A stretch of 64,000 bases of DNA from Bin87 sp964502995 (GTDB lineage Bacteria > Chloroflexota > Dehalococcoidia > Lucifugimonadales > UBA3495): positions 1 to 64,000 of the forward strand of contig CAZCZB010000001.1 in assembly GCA_964502995.1 (NCBI GenBank), written 5' to 3'. Under the pieces are notes generated by a model. The model ran no database searches, was not told where the DNA came from, and worked only from the letters and a program-made list of their open reading frames with translations. A program made the position numbers and the translations under genes. Of this stretch, positions 34,117 to 42,259 are shown one piece after another. Numbering within the stretch: position 1 is the stretch's first letter; each line of letters opens with the position of its first letter.

Positions 34117-37100
34117 CTGCGAAAAACCTCCTGTCTGCCGCGTATGTCTCCGTCCAACACCTCCGCCCGCACGAAGTCGCCCAACTTCGCCAGGTCGCCA
34201 TCCAGCAGCACGGTGAATTGCGGCCGCATGGCGGCCTGGGGATTACCACTGGGCATGGGCATATCCTCACCAGACCTTTCAGACATCCTGACCGCCTCGG
34301 GAACGCTGGGCATCCTGATCCGGCTCATCCCGTCGAGCATGTTCTGCAAACCCTGGGCCGCCTTGCGGACCATCGGAGAAATCGAGGACGGCGCCGCTGC
34401 TTCGGCAACGATGTCGGCCAGTTTGTCCACCGAGATAATCGCCTCATCCTCGCCGGCCTCGGCCACACGCACGATGCGCCCGCCCGGAGTAGCCGGAACG
34501 ATGCCGCCGGCGGCAAAACTGTGGACCTTTCTGCGAATGGCGTAGTCCACCTCGTTATCCCAGTCATCCTCGTAGAACACCGTGTCGCCGGCCTGAGAGT
34601 AGGCATACCTGAACGCGGACAGAATGCGATCTGCTGTGGGATTGCGCCGTTGGTCATTACTGAAAATATGCGATGCGCGGATCACGTCATTTGCCTGGCG
34701 AGACGATAAGCTTGCGCGAGCCCACTGATCAAAGTTGCCATCGATGGAATGCCTGGCATTGGCGCTGGCTAAAGCGCCCCCGGTAAGTGGCCCGCTGCTA
34801 CTGCTACTGGATCCTCCGCTTGGAGCACTGCCGCCGCCCCCGGCGTCCTGAGTCACAACAGTATGGACCGTCGTTATCTCGGTCGGAATGCTGTTCAGCA
34901 GGTCAGTGATAAAGGCGACGGTACTATCGGTTGACCATTCCATGGACCCCAGATTGTCCTGCCAGTTCTGCAACAGAGTGCCCAGGTTGATGTCATTGTC
35001 CTTCGCAAACTGCTTCAGTCTCTCGACCGCGCCGTTGTATCGGGCAACATCCTTTTCCTCATGGGCCAGTTGCATCTCCGTCAGGAGGTCCGCCAGCATA
35101 TTCTTCTGCAACAGGTGCAGACCCGAGACGCTGGCATCCCCGTTGAGCAGGTAATCATTCAGCCGGCGCAGCGCAGCCGCGTACCGCTGCTGGTCCCCGG
35201 CCTGTTGCGCCGCTTCCAACTCCAGCAGGTGGGTCTCAAGGTTGAATTTCTCGGTACTGCGCAGCGTCCCCACCTCGGTATAGAAACCTTGTAGGGCGAC
35301 AATCGCGGCGCTGAGCCTCTTATCATCGCCGGATTGCTGAGCAAGGTTCAACTCCCACAGATGGTCTCGCAGCTGTTCCCGCTCCTCCGCCGAAAGCGTC
35401 GCCAGCGATGGATTCCCGTCATAGAGGTAGTCGTTCAGAGCGTCTAACCTGGCGTCCAGGCGTTCTTCGTCGCCGGACTCGATGGCGTCGAACAGATCAT
35501 CCATGTGGGCCGCATAGTCATCCCGCTCGGCCTTCAGCGCATCCGCTCGCGCCTTATCCGCCTGCTCGGTCTGCAACAGGAACAACGCCAGGTCCCTCGC
35601 CCCGGCCTCCTCAGCCTCCAACGCCAGGGCCGCGTAGTGCTCCGCCGACATGGAGCGGATGCGCCCCTGAGCCAGGCTGTACTGCAATTCGGTGAAGCCC
35701 AGCCGTGCCAGTTCCGCCTGCTGATACTCCGCGTTCGCGGTTTGCAATGCCAGGAGTGATTCCCGCTGCCGGCCCTGTTCCAGCATCAGGTCCGTTGTGG
35801 ACTGCTTCAAAACCCCGTTGGCCCTGTTCAAATTCTGCGTCGCCAACTGGACGCCGGCGTAGGCATCGCGCACCTGGTCCGCTGTTGCCGACTGATCGGT
35901 CAACACCTGCTTGAGCTCAGACTCAGCCTTAATCAATTGGGCCGACGCCGAGCTCCGGTCAGACCAAGCGTGAGCAACTTCGATCTCCGCCCGCTCCAAG
36001 TCCGATGTGGCCTGTTCCAGTTCGCGTTCACGCTCGGTGGCTTGTACGATTTCCTGCCGCAGGGCCGCCAGATTCTGCGCGCCCTCGCGCCGGGCGGTGT
36101 TGGCCTTGGCAATGGCATCCGCCAATTCCTGCTCGGACTGGGCAGCACCTTGGGCAGCGGAGTCCTGGTTGCCCAGGCTGGTTGCGTAATTCCCCGCAGA
36201 TTGGGCGCCGGCGGCAGTGGCAGTATCAGCCTCTCCCACACTGCCGGCAAGGTCGGTCACAGCGGCGTCAGCGTCCACAGCTGCCACACCGGTCTCGGCG
36301 ATCTTCTCCTGGTAGATGTCGATCTCCGGGATACCCTCACGCAACTTGTCCGCGAACTTTTCCACACCATCCGGAAGGTCCAGCCCGAAAACGTCCGCCA
36401 GTTTGACCGCTGCGTCGATCATCGCCGCCATGGCATGTCTGTGAACGATGGTCAAGCCATTAATAACCTTGATCACAAAGTTGACCGCTTTTTCGACTGC
36501 TTGCTTGATCCGGTTCCAAACTTGCCCTGCCTTCTCCGCCACCCAATCCCAGTTGGCGGCCAGAGCGACGCCGCCGGCCACCACCGCGGCAAGGAGCACG
36601 ATGATCAGAGTGAAGGGACCGCCGGCGATGCTCAGCACGGCCAGCGCGCCGGACAGGACACTCACCGCCACGGCTACCGCTCCCACGGTCAATGCCAAAA
36701 GGCCCAGGGCGCCGACCACCAAAACGATGGTTTTCGCGAGCGCCGGGTTTTCCTTGACCCACGACTGGACGTTCTGCACAACCGTAGTGACGAACCCCAT
36801 GAAATCGCGCAGCGTCGGCAATAAGGCCTCGCCCACCGAGAGCGTCAAACCCTCGGCAGCGCTGGCCGCGAGCTTCATTTGGCCGCTGAAGGTGTCCAGC
36901 TGGGTCTTGGCGATGCGATCCGCAGTACCGCCGGACATTTCCATCTGAGAGGTCAGCTCATCGAGGGCGTCGCTCCCCTGCTCCACCAGGGCGAGCATGG
37001 CAGGGCCGGCCCGCTGGCCGAAGATGGTCATGGCATCGCTGGCGGAGAGCCCCGCGCCCTCCAGTTGCACGATGATCTCCCGCAGCGGCAACAACTCGCC

Positions 37101-37877
37101 CGTGCTGTCGGTGACAGAAATTCCCAGCCGTTCCATAGTTGCCGCGGCTTCTTTCGAGGGAGTCAGCAACCGTGTGATCGAGCCGCGCAGCGATGTGCCG
37201 GCCATGGATCCCTGTATGCCGGCGTTGCCCATCATGGACAGGGCAGCCGCCGTTTCCTCAAACGTCAGTCCGGCTGCTTTGGCTACCGGGCCGGCATACT
37301 GGAATGCGGTGCCGAGTTGCACCAGGTCCGTGTTGGCCGACGTGAATCCGGTGGTCAGAACGTCGGTGGCCCTGGTGACGTCGTCCGCGGCGATGCCGTA
37401 GCCGGACATGACGTTGGTCACGATGTCGGAGGCGTCGGCGAGTTCCAGTTGGCCGGCGGCGGCCAGGTTCAGCACGTCGGGCAGGGCGGTAATGGAATCG
37501 GTGGCGCTCAGGCCCGCCATCGCCATGAAGGATAGCGCTTCGGCGGCCTGCACGGCGGTGAAGGCCGTGGTCTCCCCCATCTCCTTGGCCTTGTCGGTCA
37601 GCGCCTGTAACTCCTCTGCGCTGGCTCCGCTCACGGCCTGCACCTGGGCCATAGCCTGCTGGAACTCGGCAGCTTTGGCCACTGACAGGCCCAGGGCGGC
37701 GACAATCGCGCCGCCGGCCAAGGTGAACTGCGTTCCCAACCGGCGAGATTGCGAGCTCAACTTTTCGAGGCGTTTGGTCGTGTCGCTCTCAGCGCGATCC
37801 AGGCTCTTGTCCAAGCCTGATGCGTCGGCTACCAGCCGGAGGACCGCTTCGCCGAGATTACTGCCGCGCGATACCAA
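34113..37877 (-). CDS. Tail tape measure protein
   Basis: 1,254 residues. The N-terminal TP901-type domain is visible: GETTAFTAVQAAEALSFMAM, ALPDVLNLAAAGQ, DIVTNVMSGYGIAADD and MAGTSLRGSITRLL. A hydrophobic stretch at about 375-440 and long coiled coils (600-1000) follow. Length of the tape implies a tail near 190 nm by the usual ~0.15 nm per residue rule (estimate). Very unusually, its chaperones lie about 24 kb away. Confidence 0.92.
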   Translation of the reverse strand: MVSRGSNLGEAVLRLVADASGLDKSLDRAESDTTKRLEKLSSQSRRLGTQFTLAGGAIVAALGLSVAKAAEFQQAMAQVQAVSGASAEELQALTDKAKEMGETTAFTAVQAAEALSFMAMAGLSATDSITALPDVLNLAAAGQLELADASDIVTNVMSGYGIAADDVTRATDVLTTGFTSANTDLVQLGTAFQYAGPVAKAAGLTFEETAAALSMMGNAGIQGSMAGTSLRGSITRLLTPSKEAAATMERLGISVTDSTGELLPLREIIVQLEGAGLSASDAMTIFGQRAGPAMLALVEQGSDALDELTSQMEMSGGTADRIAKTQLDTFSGQMKLAASAAEGLTLSVGEALLPTLRDFMGFVTTVVQNVQSWVKENPALAKTIVLVVGALGLLALTVGAVAVAVSVLSGALAVLSIAGGPFTLIIVLLAAVVAGGVALAANWDWVAEKAGQVWNRIKQAVEKAVNFVIKVINGLTIVHRHAMAAMIDAAVKLADVFGLDLPDGVEKFADKLREGIPEIDIYQEKIAETGVAAVDADAAVTDLAGSVGEADTATAAGAQSAGNYATSLGNQDSAAQGAAQSEQELADAIAKANTARREGAQNLAALRQEIVQATERERELEQATSDLERAEIEVAHAWSDRSSASAQLIKAESELKQVLTDQSATADQVRDAYAGVQLATQNLNRANGVLKQSTTDLMLEQGRQRESLLALQTANAEYQQAELARLGFTELQYSLAQGRIRSMSAEHYAALALEAEEAGARDLALFLLQTEQADKARADALKAERDDYAAHMDDLFDAIESGDEERLDARLDALNDYLYDGNPSLATLSAEEREQLRDHLWELNLAQQSGDDKRLSAAIVALQGFYTEVGTLRSTEKFNLETHLLELEAAQQAGDQQRYAAALRRLNDYLLNGDASVSGLHLLQKNMLADLLTEMQLAHEEKDVARYNGAVERLKQFAKDNDINLGTLLQNWQDNLGSMEWSTDSTVAFITDLLNSIPTEITTVHTVVTQDAGGGGSAPSGGSSSSSSGPLTGGALASANARHSIDGNFDQWARASLSSRQANDVIRASHIFSNDQRRNPTADRILSAFRYAYSQAGDTVFYEDDWDNEVDYAIRRKVHSFAAGGIVPATPGGRIVRVAEAGEDEAIISVDKLADIVAEAAAPSSISPMVRKAAQGLQNMLDGMSRIRMPSVPEAVRMSERSGEDMPMPSGNPQAAMRPQFTVLLDGDLAKLGDFVRAEVLDGDIRGRQEVFRR

Positions 37878-37889
37878 ATTACTAACCCT

Positions 37890-38039
37890 TTAAGTCTGGG
37901 TACTGCTGTTAACGAGGCCGCACCGGGAGCACTTGATCGACCATGGGCTGGTGACCTGGAACGCCAGCATCCGCCCGCACTTCCGACAACGCGGCTGTGT
38001 CTCCGTGAGTGGTCCGGCTCTCTCGGTTGTTTCGCGCAT
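37890..38039 (-). CDS. Com-like zinc-finger protein, 49 aa
   Basis: ATG at 38039. CRKCGRMLAFQ and IKCSRCGLVN form a CxxC-x(n)-CxxC finger like phage Mu Com, an mRNA-binding activator of mom translation. Here no mom gene is next to it; it sits between gp10-like and tape-measure genes. Family resemblance is good; regulatory role is inferred. Confidence 0.7.
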   Translation of the reverse strand: MRETTERAGPLTETQPRCRKCGRMLAFQVTSPWSIKCSRCGLVNSSTQT

Positions 38040-38056
38040 GGCTCGGCCCAATCCAC

Positions 38057-38404
38057 CTAGTCCAGTTTGGTCCTGATTCGCCCTGGCAACGTCGGGTATT
38101 GGGAGTCCGCGGCGTTGGTCAGCATGAACACGCCCGGCCGGGTGGCGGTGCCCACCTCCACGTGAAGCGCGTAGTCCACGTCGGCGCTGCCCCACCGCCC
38201 CACCACCTTGTTGCCCTGCACAGTGGCCAGGTCCACGATCCGCTCGCTGCGCCGGAGGTTGCCGGTGTCCACCGGGGTATTGGGCTGGGCCTCCGCCACG
38301 CAGTCGCCCATCGTCTCGTCGATGGACTCCTTGGTGGCGGCCAGCACCCTCTGCCGCACCTCCTTGCCCTTCCAGTTGATGCTGACACCCTTTTTACGCG
38401 GCAT
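38057..38404 (-). CDS. HK97 gp10-like neck protein
   Basis: 115 residues from the ATG at 38404. VAEAQPNTPVDTGNLRRSERI and ADVDYALHVEVGTATRPGVFMLTNAAD match the gp10-like family (PVDTGxLRxS, then YAxxVExGT). Tail completion or neck role. Starts 13 bases after the portal stop. Confidence 0.85.
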   Translation of the reverse strand: MPRKKGVSINWKGKEVRQRVLAATKESIDETMGDCVAEAQPNTPVDTGNLRRSERIVDLATVQGNKVVGRWGSADVDYALHVEVGTATRPGVFMLTNAADSQYPTLPGRIRTKLD

Positions 38405-38417
38405 GATCTCCCACTCC

Positions 38418-40574
38418 TTACACCTCGCGCACTGGTGCTGCTGCACGAACGCAGTTGGGATGCTCCAAGTTGGGGATGGCGTCCCACTCGGCGAACGTCA
38501 ACCTCCGCCCGTCCATGGCCGCGCACGCCTCGTCGTAGTCGCCATCGGAGATCAGCACGCCCGCAAAAACGCCGGCCTCTCGATACATCTCCGTCGCCGA
38601 CCGGAGCTGAGCGTCGGCGGTCTCCGTTCGCGCAATCAACTCCGCCCGGTACTTCGATCCCGCCTGGGCGAACGGACCGGCCGGGACCTGATCGCGGATG
38701 CGCCGGGCCAACTGCAACGGACCTTCGCCGTTGCTGCGCCCCTCATGCAGGGCACGGAACAGAGCATCGCGGGTTTGCCGGTCGAAGTCGATCAACCCCC
38801 GCCGGGTTCCGCCCTCGGCCAGTATCCGGCGCGCCGTCGGGTCGGGCAGATTGACCCCGAGGCCCAGGGAGGCGTTGACGGTGCCGACGGTGAGTTCCAG
38901 CGTGCGCAGCAGGTGGCCGTCCCAGGCCGGTATCAACGCGGCCTGTTCCCACTGCACGACGGACAGCGCCCGCAGGATGCGCTCCACCTCGTCAGGCACG
39001 TCCTCAACGTTCCCCTGCTTCGCCAGGTAGCCGTTGCCCGCCGAGAGGACTGACTCCCCACCCTCGACGACCCAGAAGGCTTCCACCGCCCGGTTGCCCA
39101 GGTCGTCGAACGCGGCGAGCAGGTCGTTGTTGAACTGTGCGACCAGGATCTCCCCGTCCCCGGCCAGGGCTTCCAACAGGGAGCGCTGTTCGCTGTCCAG
39201 CTCGGCCTTGCTCATGGCGAGGTTGTCGGCGGCCCTGAACAGCGCGGACCGCTCCGCCGGTTCGTCGTCCGCCAAGGGGGATTGCTCCGGATCCTGCTCG
39301 GCCGCCGGCACCGGCGCCGGCGGCATGGCGCCCATGGGTATCGGGACGATGTTCGACGGCAGCAGATAGACCTTGTCGGTGTCGTCGGTTTCCAGATTCT
39401 GGGCGCGGCGGGCATCGTAGCGCGTGGCTATTCCCCCGCGGACCATCAGGTTCCAACGCTGGGCTTCCCGGAACAAGTCAGGCTGAAGGGTCAGAACGTT
39501 GGAACGGTTCCAGGTGACTTCCCATTCTTCGATCTCATCTTCGGGAACGAAGTGGGGCAGCAGCTGGCGGCCGATCTGCTCCGATATGGTGTCCTGCAAC
39601 GGGATGACGCGGTTGGTCCAGGCCGCCCGCTCCAGCTCCTTGGTCGCCGCGCCGACACGCGATTGGGCATTGCCGGCTCCGAGGCCGACAATCACCGGAT
39701 GGACGCCGTACACCGCGCAGATCAGTTCCACCACCATGTTGTGGGTCTCGTGCGTACCCACCGATTTCGGGTCGATGGCGGTGCGAATGAAGGTCATGGC
39801 GGCGCGCAGGACTCCCAAGGTTCCCCGTTTGCTGCCCTTGAATTCCTTCTGGATGTACTCCCGTGTTGCTTTCGCCACATCCTCCGTCAGGATCGTGTCG
39901 TTGGGAGGCACGAGAAAGCCGCCGGCCGTGCCCACTTCGGTCAGGAACGTCGAGGTGTAATCCTCGGCCTGGTCCTCGATCAGCAGCGCCCTGGCCAACG
40001 CCACCAACGGTGGCAGTCCGTTCTTGGGATCCAGCGGGTCCGGCTCGATGCGGATGTGGACGATCTCGTCCGGCTCGTAGCTGATGGGAGGCTGTGGGCC
40101 GCCGGGCTTGTAGAGGTACTCGCTGATCAACTGGTCCTGAGTACCAATCACCTCGACCAGGCGGGCCGGCAGAAACGTCAGGCTGTCAATTTTGGCGGAG
40201 CGCAGCCGTTCCTTGCGCCAGAAGGTTTGCCCCTTCACGAGCATATCCCGTTCCGATACCGCAAGGAGCTCGCGGCCCGACAGGAACTCGGAAGGGGAAC
40301 GGAGCAGCGACAGCAGCGGGTGTCTCTGGAACGTCTCGGTCTCTTCGTCTTCCCGGGTCCGTCGCATCATCAGAGGCGTGGTTGAGCCCTGGTTGGTCAG
40401 CCAGGTGACGGTGGCGGAGACGATGGGATTGCGGTGCGCGTTTTCCAGCGACCGCCGCAAGCTTGGGGTCAGGCTTTCGGAATCGCTGGCGTAGATTGGG
40501 ACGGTGTATTCCCCACCGGGAGCAACACCGTATCCCGCGCCTACGAAATGTTTGAGGCGGTCAAGCAGACCCAT
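38418..40574 (-). CDS. Portal protein fused to MuF-like head morphogenesis domain
   Basis: 718 residues. About 1-420 is an HK97-type portal (AHRNPIVSATVTWL, PFxxLLxxPSEFLSGRELL-like region, PDEIVHIRIEPDPLDPKNGLPPLVALARAL, NVLTLQPDLFREAQRW). After an acidic linker (430-500) the C-terminal ~220 residues are MuF-like (ALFRALHEGRSNGEGPLQLARRI, AELIARTETADAQLRSATEMYRE, FAEWDAIPNLEHPNCVRAA). Fusion of portal and MuF occurs in some phages. No prohead protease follows directly; that gene is 11 kb downstream. Confidence 0.9.
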   Translation of the reverse strand: MGLLDRLKHFVGAGYGVAPGGEYTVPIYASDSESLTPSLRRSLENAHRNPIVSATVTWLTNQGSTTPLMMRRTREDEETETFQRHPLLSLLRSPSEFLSGRELLAVSERDMLVKGQTFWRKERLRSAKIDSLTFLPARLVEVIGTQDQLISEYLYKPGGPQPPISYEPDEIVHIRIEPDPLDPKNGLPPLVALARALLIEDQAEDYTSTFLTEVGTAGGFLVPPNDTILTEDVAKATREYIQKEFKGSKRGTLGVLRAAMTFIRTAIDPKSVGTHETHNMVVELICAVYGVHPVIVGLGAGNAQSRVGAATKELERAAWTNRVIPLQDTISEQIGRQLLPHFVPEDEIEEWEVTWNRSNVLTLQPDLFREAQRWNLMVRGGIATRYDARRAQNLETDDTDKVYLLPSNIVPIPMGAMPPAPVPAAEQDPEQSPLADDEPAERSALFRAADNLAMSKAELDSEQRSLLEALAGDGEILVAQFNNDLLAAFDDLGNRAVEAFWVVEGGESVLSAGNGYLAKQGNVEDVPDEVERILRALSVVQWEQAALIPAWDGHLLRTLELTVGTVNASLGLGVNLPDPTARRILAEGGTRRGLIDFDRQTRDALFRALHEGRSNGEGPLQLARRIRDQVPAGPFAQAGSKYRAELIARTETADAQLRSATEMYREAGVFAGVLISDGDYDEACAAMDGRRLTFAEWDAIPNLEHPNCVRAAAPVREV

Positions 40575-40619
40575 GCCCGCTGAATCGCGGACCTCCCGCT
40601 GTTCAGGTCCCTATGCTAG

Positions 40620-40653
40620 CACAAAAACACCCGCTCCAGACAGGGGCGGGTGT
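40620..40653 (-). terminator. Terminator upstream of portal gene
   Basis: On the minus strand stem ACACCCGC / GCGGGTGT, 11-nt loop and a run of T (plus strand AAAAA at 40623-40627). It would stop transcripts coming from the small-gene block, so the portal gene probably needs its own promoter or antitermination. Confidence 0.75.
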
Positions 40654-40744
40654 CAAAGGAAGTGCTGGACTCGTCAGGCGGCCTGGGCTTCCATCTCTGC
40701 CTCGCAGGCGGGGTGAAAACCTGGAACCGGAGGCGGGCAACCCC

Positions 40745-40834
40745 GGTCTATCCCCGCGCGTGCGGGGGAGCCCCTCGCGGGCCATAGCCAGCCGGGCCGG
40801 GATGAGGTCTATCCCCGCGCGTGCGGGGGAGCCC
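40745..40834 (-). CRISPR. Mini-CRISPR: two type I-E-like repeats, one spacer
   Basis: Two copies of a 29-nt repeat at 40745-40773 and 40806-40834, identical over at least 31 nt, with a 32-nt spacer between (40774-40805). The 61-nt period is exactly that of type I-E arrays, and the repeat read on the minus strand (begins GGGCTCCCCC, ends GGGGATAGACC, with an inner GC palindrome) resembles type I-E repeats. No cas genes are in the window. The rest of the gap 40,655-40,990 shows only short direct repeats. Confidence 0.85.
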
Positions 40835-40908
40835 CTGCCGTTGTTCCAGGTAATCTAGCACGAAGCTCCCGACCGGTTTCGCGACCCACGGCGAAGCCCG
40901 CCATCAAA

Positions 40909-41012
40909 CAACGTGCAAGCAAATCCGGGGACGGTTTCCTGATTGGCGAGGGTGGCGAGGGCGGCAAAATCGCCGCCGCCATCAAGCAACCATCAAGCAA
41001 CGTGCAAGCAAA
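40909..41012. repeat. Short direct repeat CAACGTGCAAGCAAA
   Basis: Occurs at 40909-40923 and 40998-41012 (89-bp period), next to CATCAA(G/A)CAA copies, in the otherwise empty stretch beside the mini-CRISPR. Purpose unknown. Confidence 0.6.
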
Positions 41013-41352
41013 AAAGCCAGCCCTTGAGGGTTGGGAAGCGGGCTATTGAAAAAAGCTGCGTGTGCAGCCTTGTGACAAGCCCTGTTGGCGGCGCCGGCGA
41101 CTTGACGGGCGCGGGGCCGGAAGCCAGCCCAGGTGCGGCGAGACGGCTACCGGCCGCTGCTGCGCTGAGCGCGGTCGGCTGGGGTTGTGCTTTCGTGGGC
41201 GGCTGCCACTGCCGGCTCGGCTTGTCCAGATGTTTGGGCTTTGGCTTGGGCCTGCTACCCCCGTCAATGCGACGTTGGGGAACACCGTACAGCAGCTCCC
41301 CCAGCCACTCAATCAAGTTGGGCATCAGCCGCACCGCCTGTGCATCAAGCAC
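40993..41352 (-). CDS. Hypothetical protein, 119 aa, with terminator inside its 3' end
   Basis: GTG start overlapping the end of the protease-like fragment gene. Short folded-looking start (MPNLIEWLGELLYGVPQRRIDGG) then a Lys/Pro/Gln/Ala-rich tail. The 3' end carries a terminator-like hairpin (41008-41035: near-perfect 8-bp stem, then six T on the minus strand). The coding call is moderate; the C-terminal half might be non-coding. Confidence 0.45.
   Translation of the reverse strand: MLDAQAVRLMPNLIEWLGELLYGVPQRRIDGGSRPKPKPKHLDKPSRQWQPPTKAQPQPTALSAAAAGSRLAAPGLASGPAPVKSPAPPTGLVTRLHTQLFSIARFPTLKGWLFCLHVA
41008..41035 (-). terminator. Terminator of the small-gene block
   Basis: Minus strand CCAACCCT / AGGGCTGG (one mismatch), two-base loop, then CTTTTTTG. 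Ends the transcript from the promoter at 42231-42259. Confidence 0.6.
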
Positions 41353-41624
41353 TCGCCACCGGGGTGCGGGTTGCGGCGCAGTTCCTTGAGGCGGGCGTCC
41401 ATGTCGGCAATCACCTCGGGCGGCGTCCGCTTGACCAGCCGCACGATTTCCCGAAGCGCGGCCTCGGTCTTTTCATCGGGCGGGTGATCGCCATGGTAGC
41501 GGACGGGTTCGCCGTCCACGTCTATCACGTAGCAATTCGGCACGACGTCATGGTTCCAAGCCTTTATGAAGACGCTCTGCTCCCCGATGTCGCCGAGCTC
41601 GATGATGTCACCGTCGTGGTCCAT
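41325..41624 (-). CDS. Prohead-protease-like fragment protein, 99 aa
   Basis: ATG at 41624 with AGGAGG upstream. The first ~25 residues MDHDGDIIELGDIGEQSVFIKAWNHD closely match residues 35-57 of the phage prohead protease (DLDGDIIEPGAIGEQSVFMGAYNHD). The rest is different (helical, PPEVIADMDARLKELRR). It keeps the His but lacks the Ser, so it cannot be a protease. Possibly a truncated paralogue used for regulation or a relic. Confidence 0.6.
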   Translation of the reverse strand: MDHDGDIIELGDIGEQSVFIKAWNHDVVPNCYVIDVDGEPVRYHGDHPPDEKTEAALREIVRLVKRTPPEVIADMDARLKELRRNPHPGGECLMHRRCG

Positions 41625-41638
41625 TCCACTCCTCCTGC

Positions 41639-41701
41639 TTACTGCTTCACGCAGCGGTACTGCGCCCAGCCCAGCTCGTCGTTCCGCACGGCGTTGACCA
41701 T
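41639..41701 (-). CDS. Possible micropeptide, 20 aa
   Basis: MVNAVRNDELGWAQYRCVKQ, between two tightly packed genes; the ATG lies three bases after the previous stop. Shine-Dalgarno poor. Weak call, based on packing only. Confidence 0.25.
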   Translation of the reverse strand: MVNAVRNDELGWAQYRCVKQ

Positions 41702-41704
41702 CTC

Positions 41705-41887
41705 TTAGGGTTTGACAGCAGACTCCTTGGCCCACCACCCGACGATATGGCCCAAATGGAATTGGGCGATGGGAGTGCCGGACTCATCGGAAAAGATCAG
41801 TGCCCCGTTCTTGGTCTCGGGAGGTTTTGATGCTCGAATGTTGAGCATTGATTCGTGTTTGGCTATCTGAACGCAGTAGACCATCAT
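41705..41887 (-). CDS. Hypothetical protein, 60 aa
   Basis: MMVYCVQIAKHESMLNIRAS... with a mixed alpha/beta pattern and a C-terminal HLGHIVGWWAKES. Start overlaps the end of the GxARx-repeat gene as ATGA and is preceded by AAGGAGG. Not recognised. Confidence 0.55.
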   Translation of the reverse strand: MMVYCVQIAKHESMLNIRASKPPETKNGALIFSDESGTPIAQFHLGHIVGWWAKESAVKP

Positions 41888-42153
41888 AGGCCCTCCTTAT
41901 GGTTGAAGTTGCCATACTGTAACACGGCGGCCGGCGCCCCGAAGGACGCCGACCTTGCCTCGCCCTGCCGCGCCTTGCCGTGCCGAGCCACGCCACGCCG
42001 CGCCTCGCCGCGCCTCGCCGGGCCGCGAGATATTCCCTGCCTAGCCTCGCCGGGCCATACCGTGCCACGGCTCGCCCAGCCACACCGGGCCTTGCCACGA
42101 TGCCAAATTAAAAGCCGGCGATGCCGGCTTGTTGAGCGTAATACGCTGGTCAC
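41884..42153 (-). CDS. GxARx-repeat protein encoded by 5-bp tandem repeats
   Basis: GTG start with AGGAGG six bases upstream; stop overlaps the next ATG. Residues about 30-70 are tandem pentapeptides such as GEARR, GVARH, GKARQ. They are encoded by 5-bp DNA repeats; because 5 and 3 share no factor, all frames stay open. A terminator-like hairpin lies near its start (42112-42130), so it might be attenuated or not translated. Very basic; possibly nucleic-acid binding. Confidence 0.5.
   Translation of the reverse strand: MTSVLRSTSRHRRLLIWHRGKARCGWASRGTVWPGEARQGISRGPARRGEARRGVARHGKARQGEARSASFGAPAAVLQYGNFNHKEGL
41953..42099. repeat. Pentanucleotide tandem repeat
   Basis: About 26 copies of a 5-bp unit of form CCNNG (plus strand), 15 units at 41953-42027 and 11 at 42045-42099, separated by a 17-bp interruption. 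Units vary at positions 3-4. Confidence 0.9.
42112..42130 (-). terminator. Terminator-like hairpin in leader of the repeat gene
   Basis: Minus strand AAGCCGGC-ATC-GCCGGCTT followed by TTAATTT, about 95 bases after the start expected from the promoter at 42231-42259. Could attenuate the small-gene block or end a ~110-nt RNA. Confidence 0.5.
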
Positions 42154-42230
42154 GCGAAGCCTCCTGTGCGAGGGTTCGTGACGGGCGGGCTGATGTTGAA
42201 CCCATCGGCCCGTCCAATGATTCTAGCGTC

Positions 42231-42259
42231 ACTGTACGTTTATTCGAAAAAGTTGTCAA
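42231..42259 (-). promoter_or_regulatory. Promoter of small-gene block, overlapping the terL stop
   Basis: Minus strand TTGACA (42259-42254), 17-base spacer, TACAGT (42236-42231). The TGA stop of the large terminase lies within TTGACA. The leader downstream can fold (GACGGGC pairs with GCCCGTC). Confidence 0.7.

Noticed and set aside
40613..40858. Plus-strand protein across the mini-CRISPR
   Set aside because: The SPRVRGSP-type peptide is a well-known artefact of translating CRISPR repeats.
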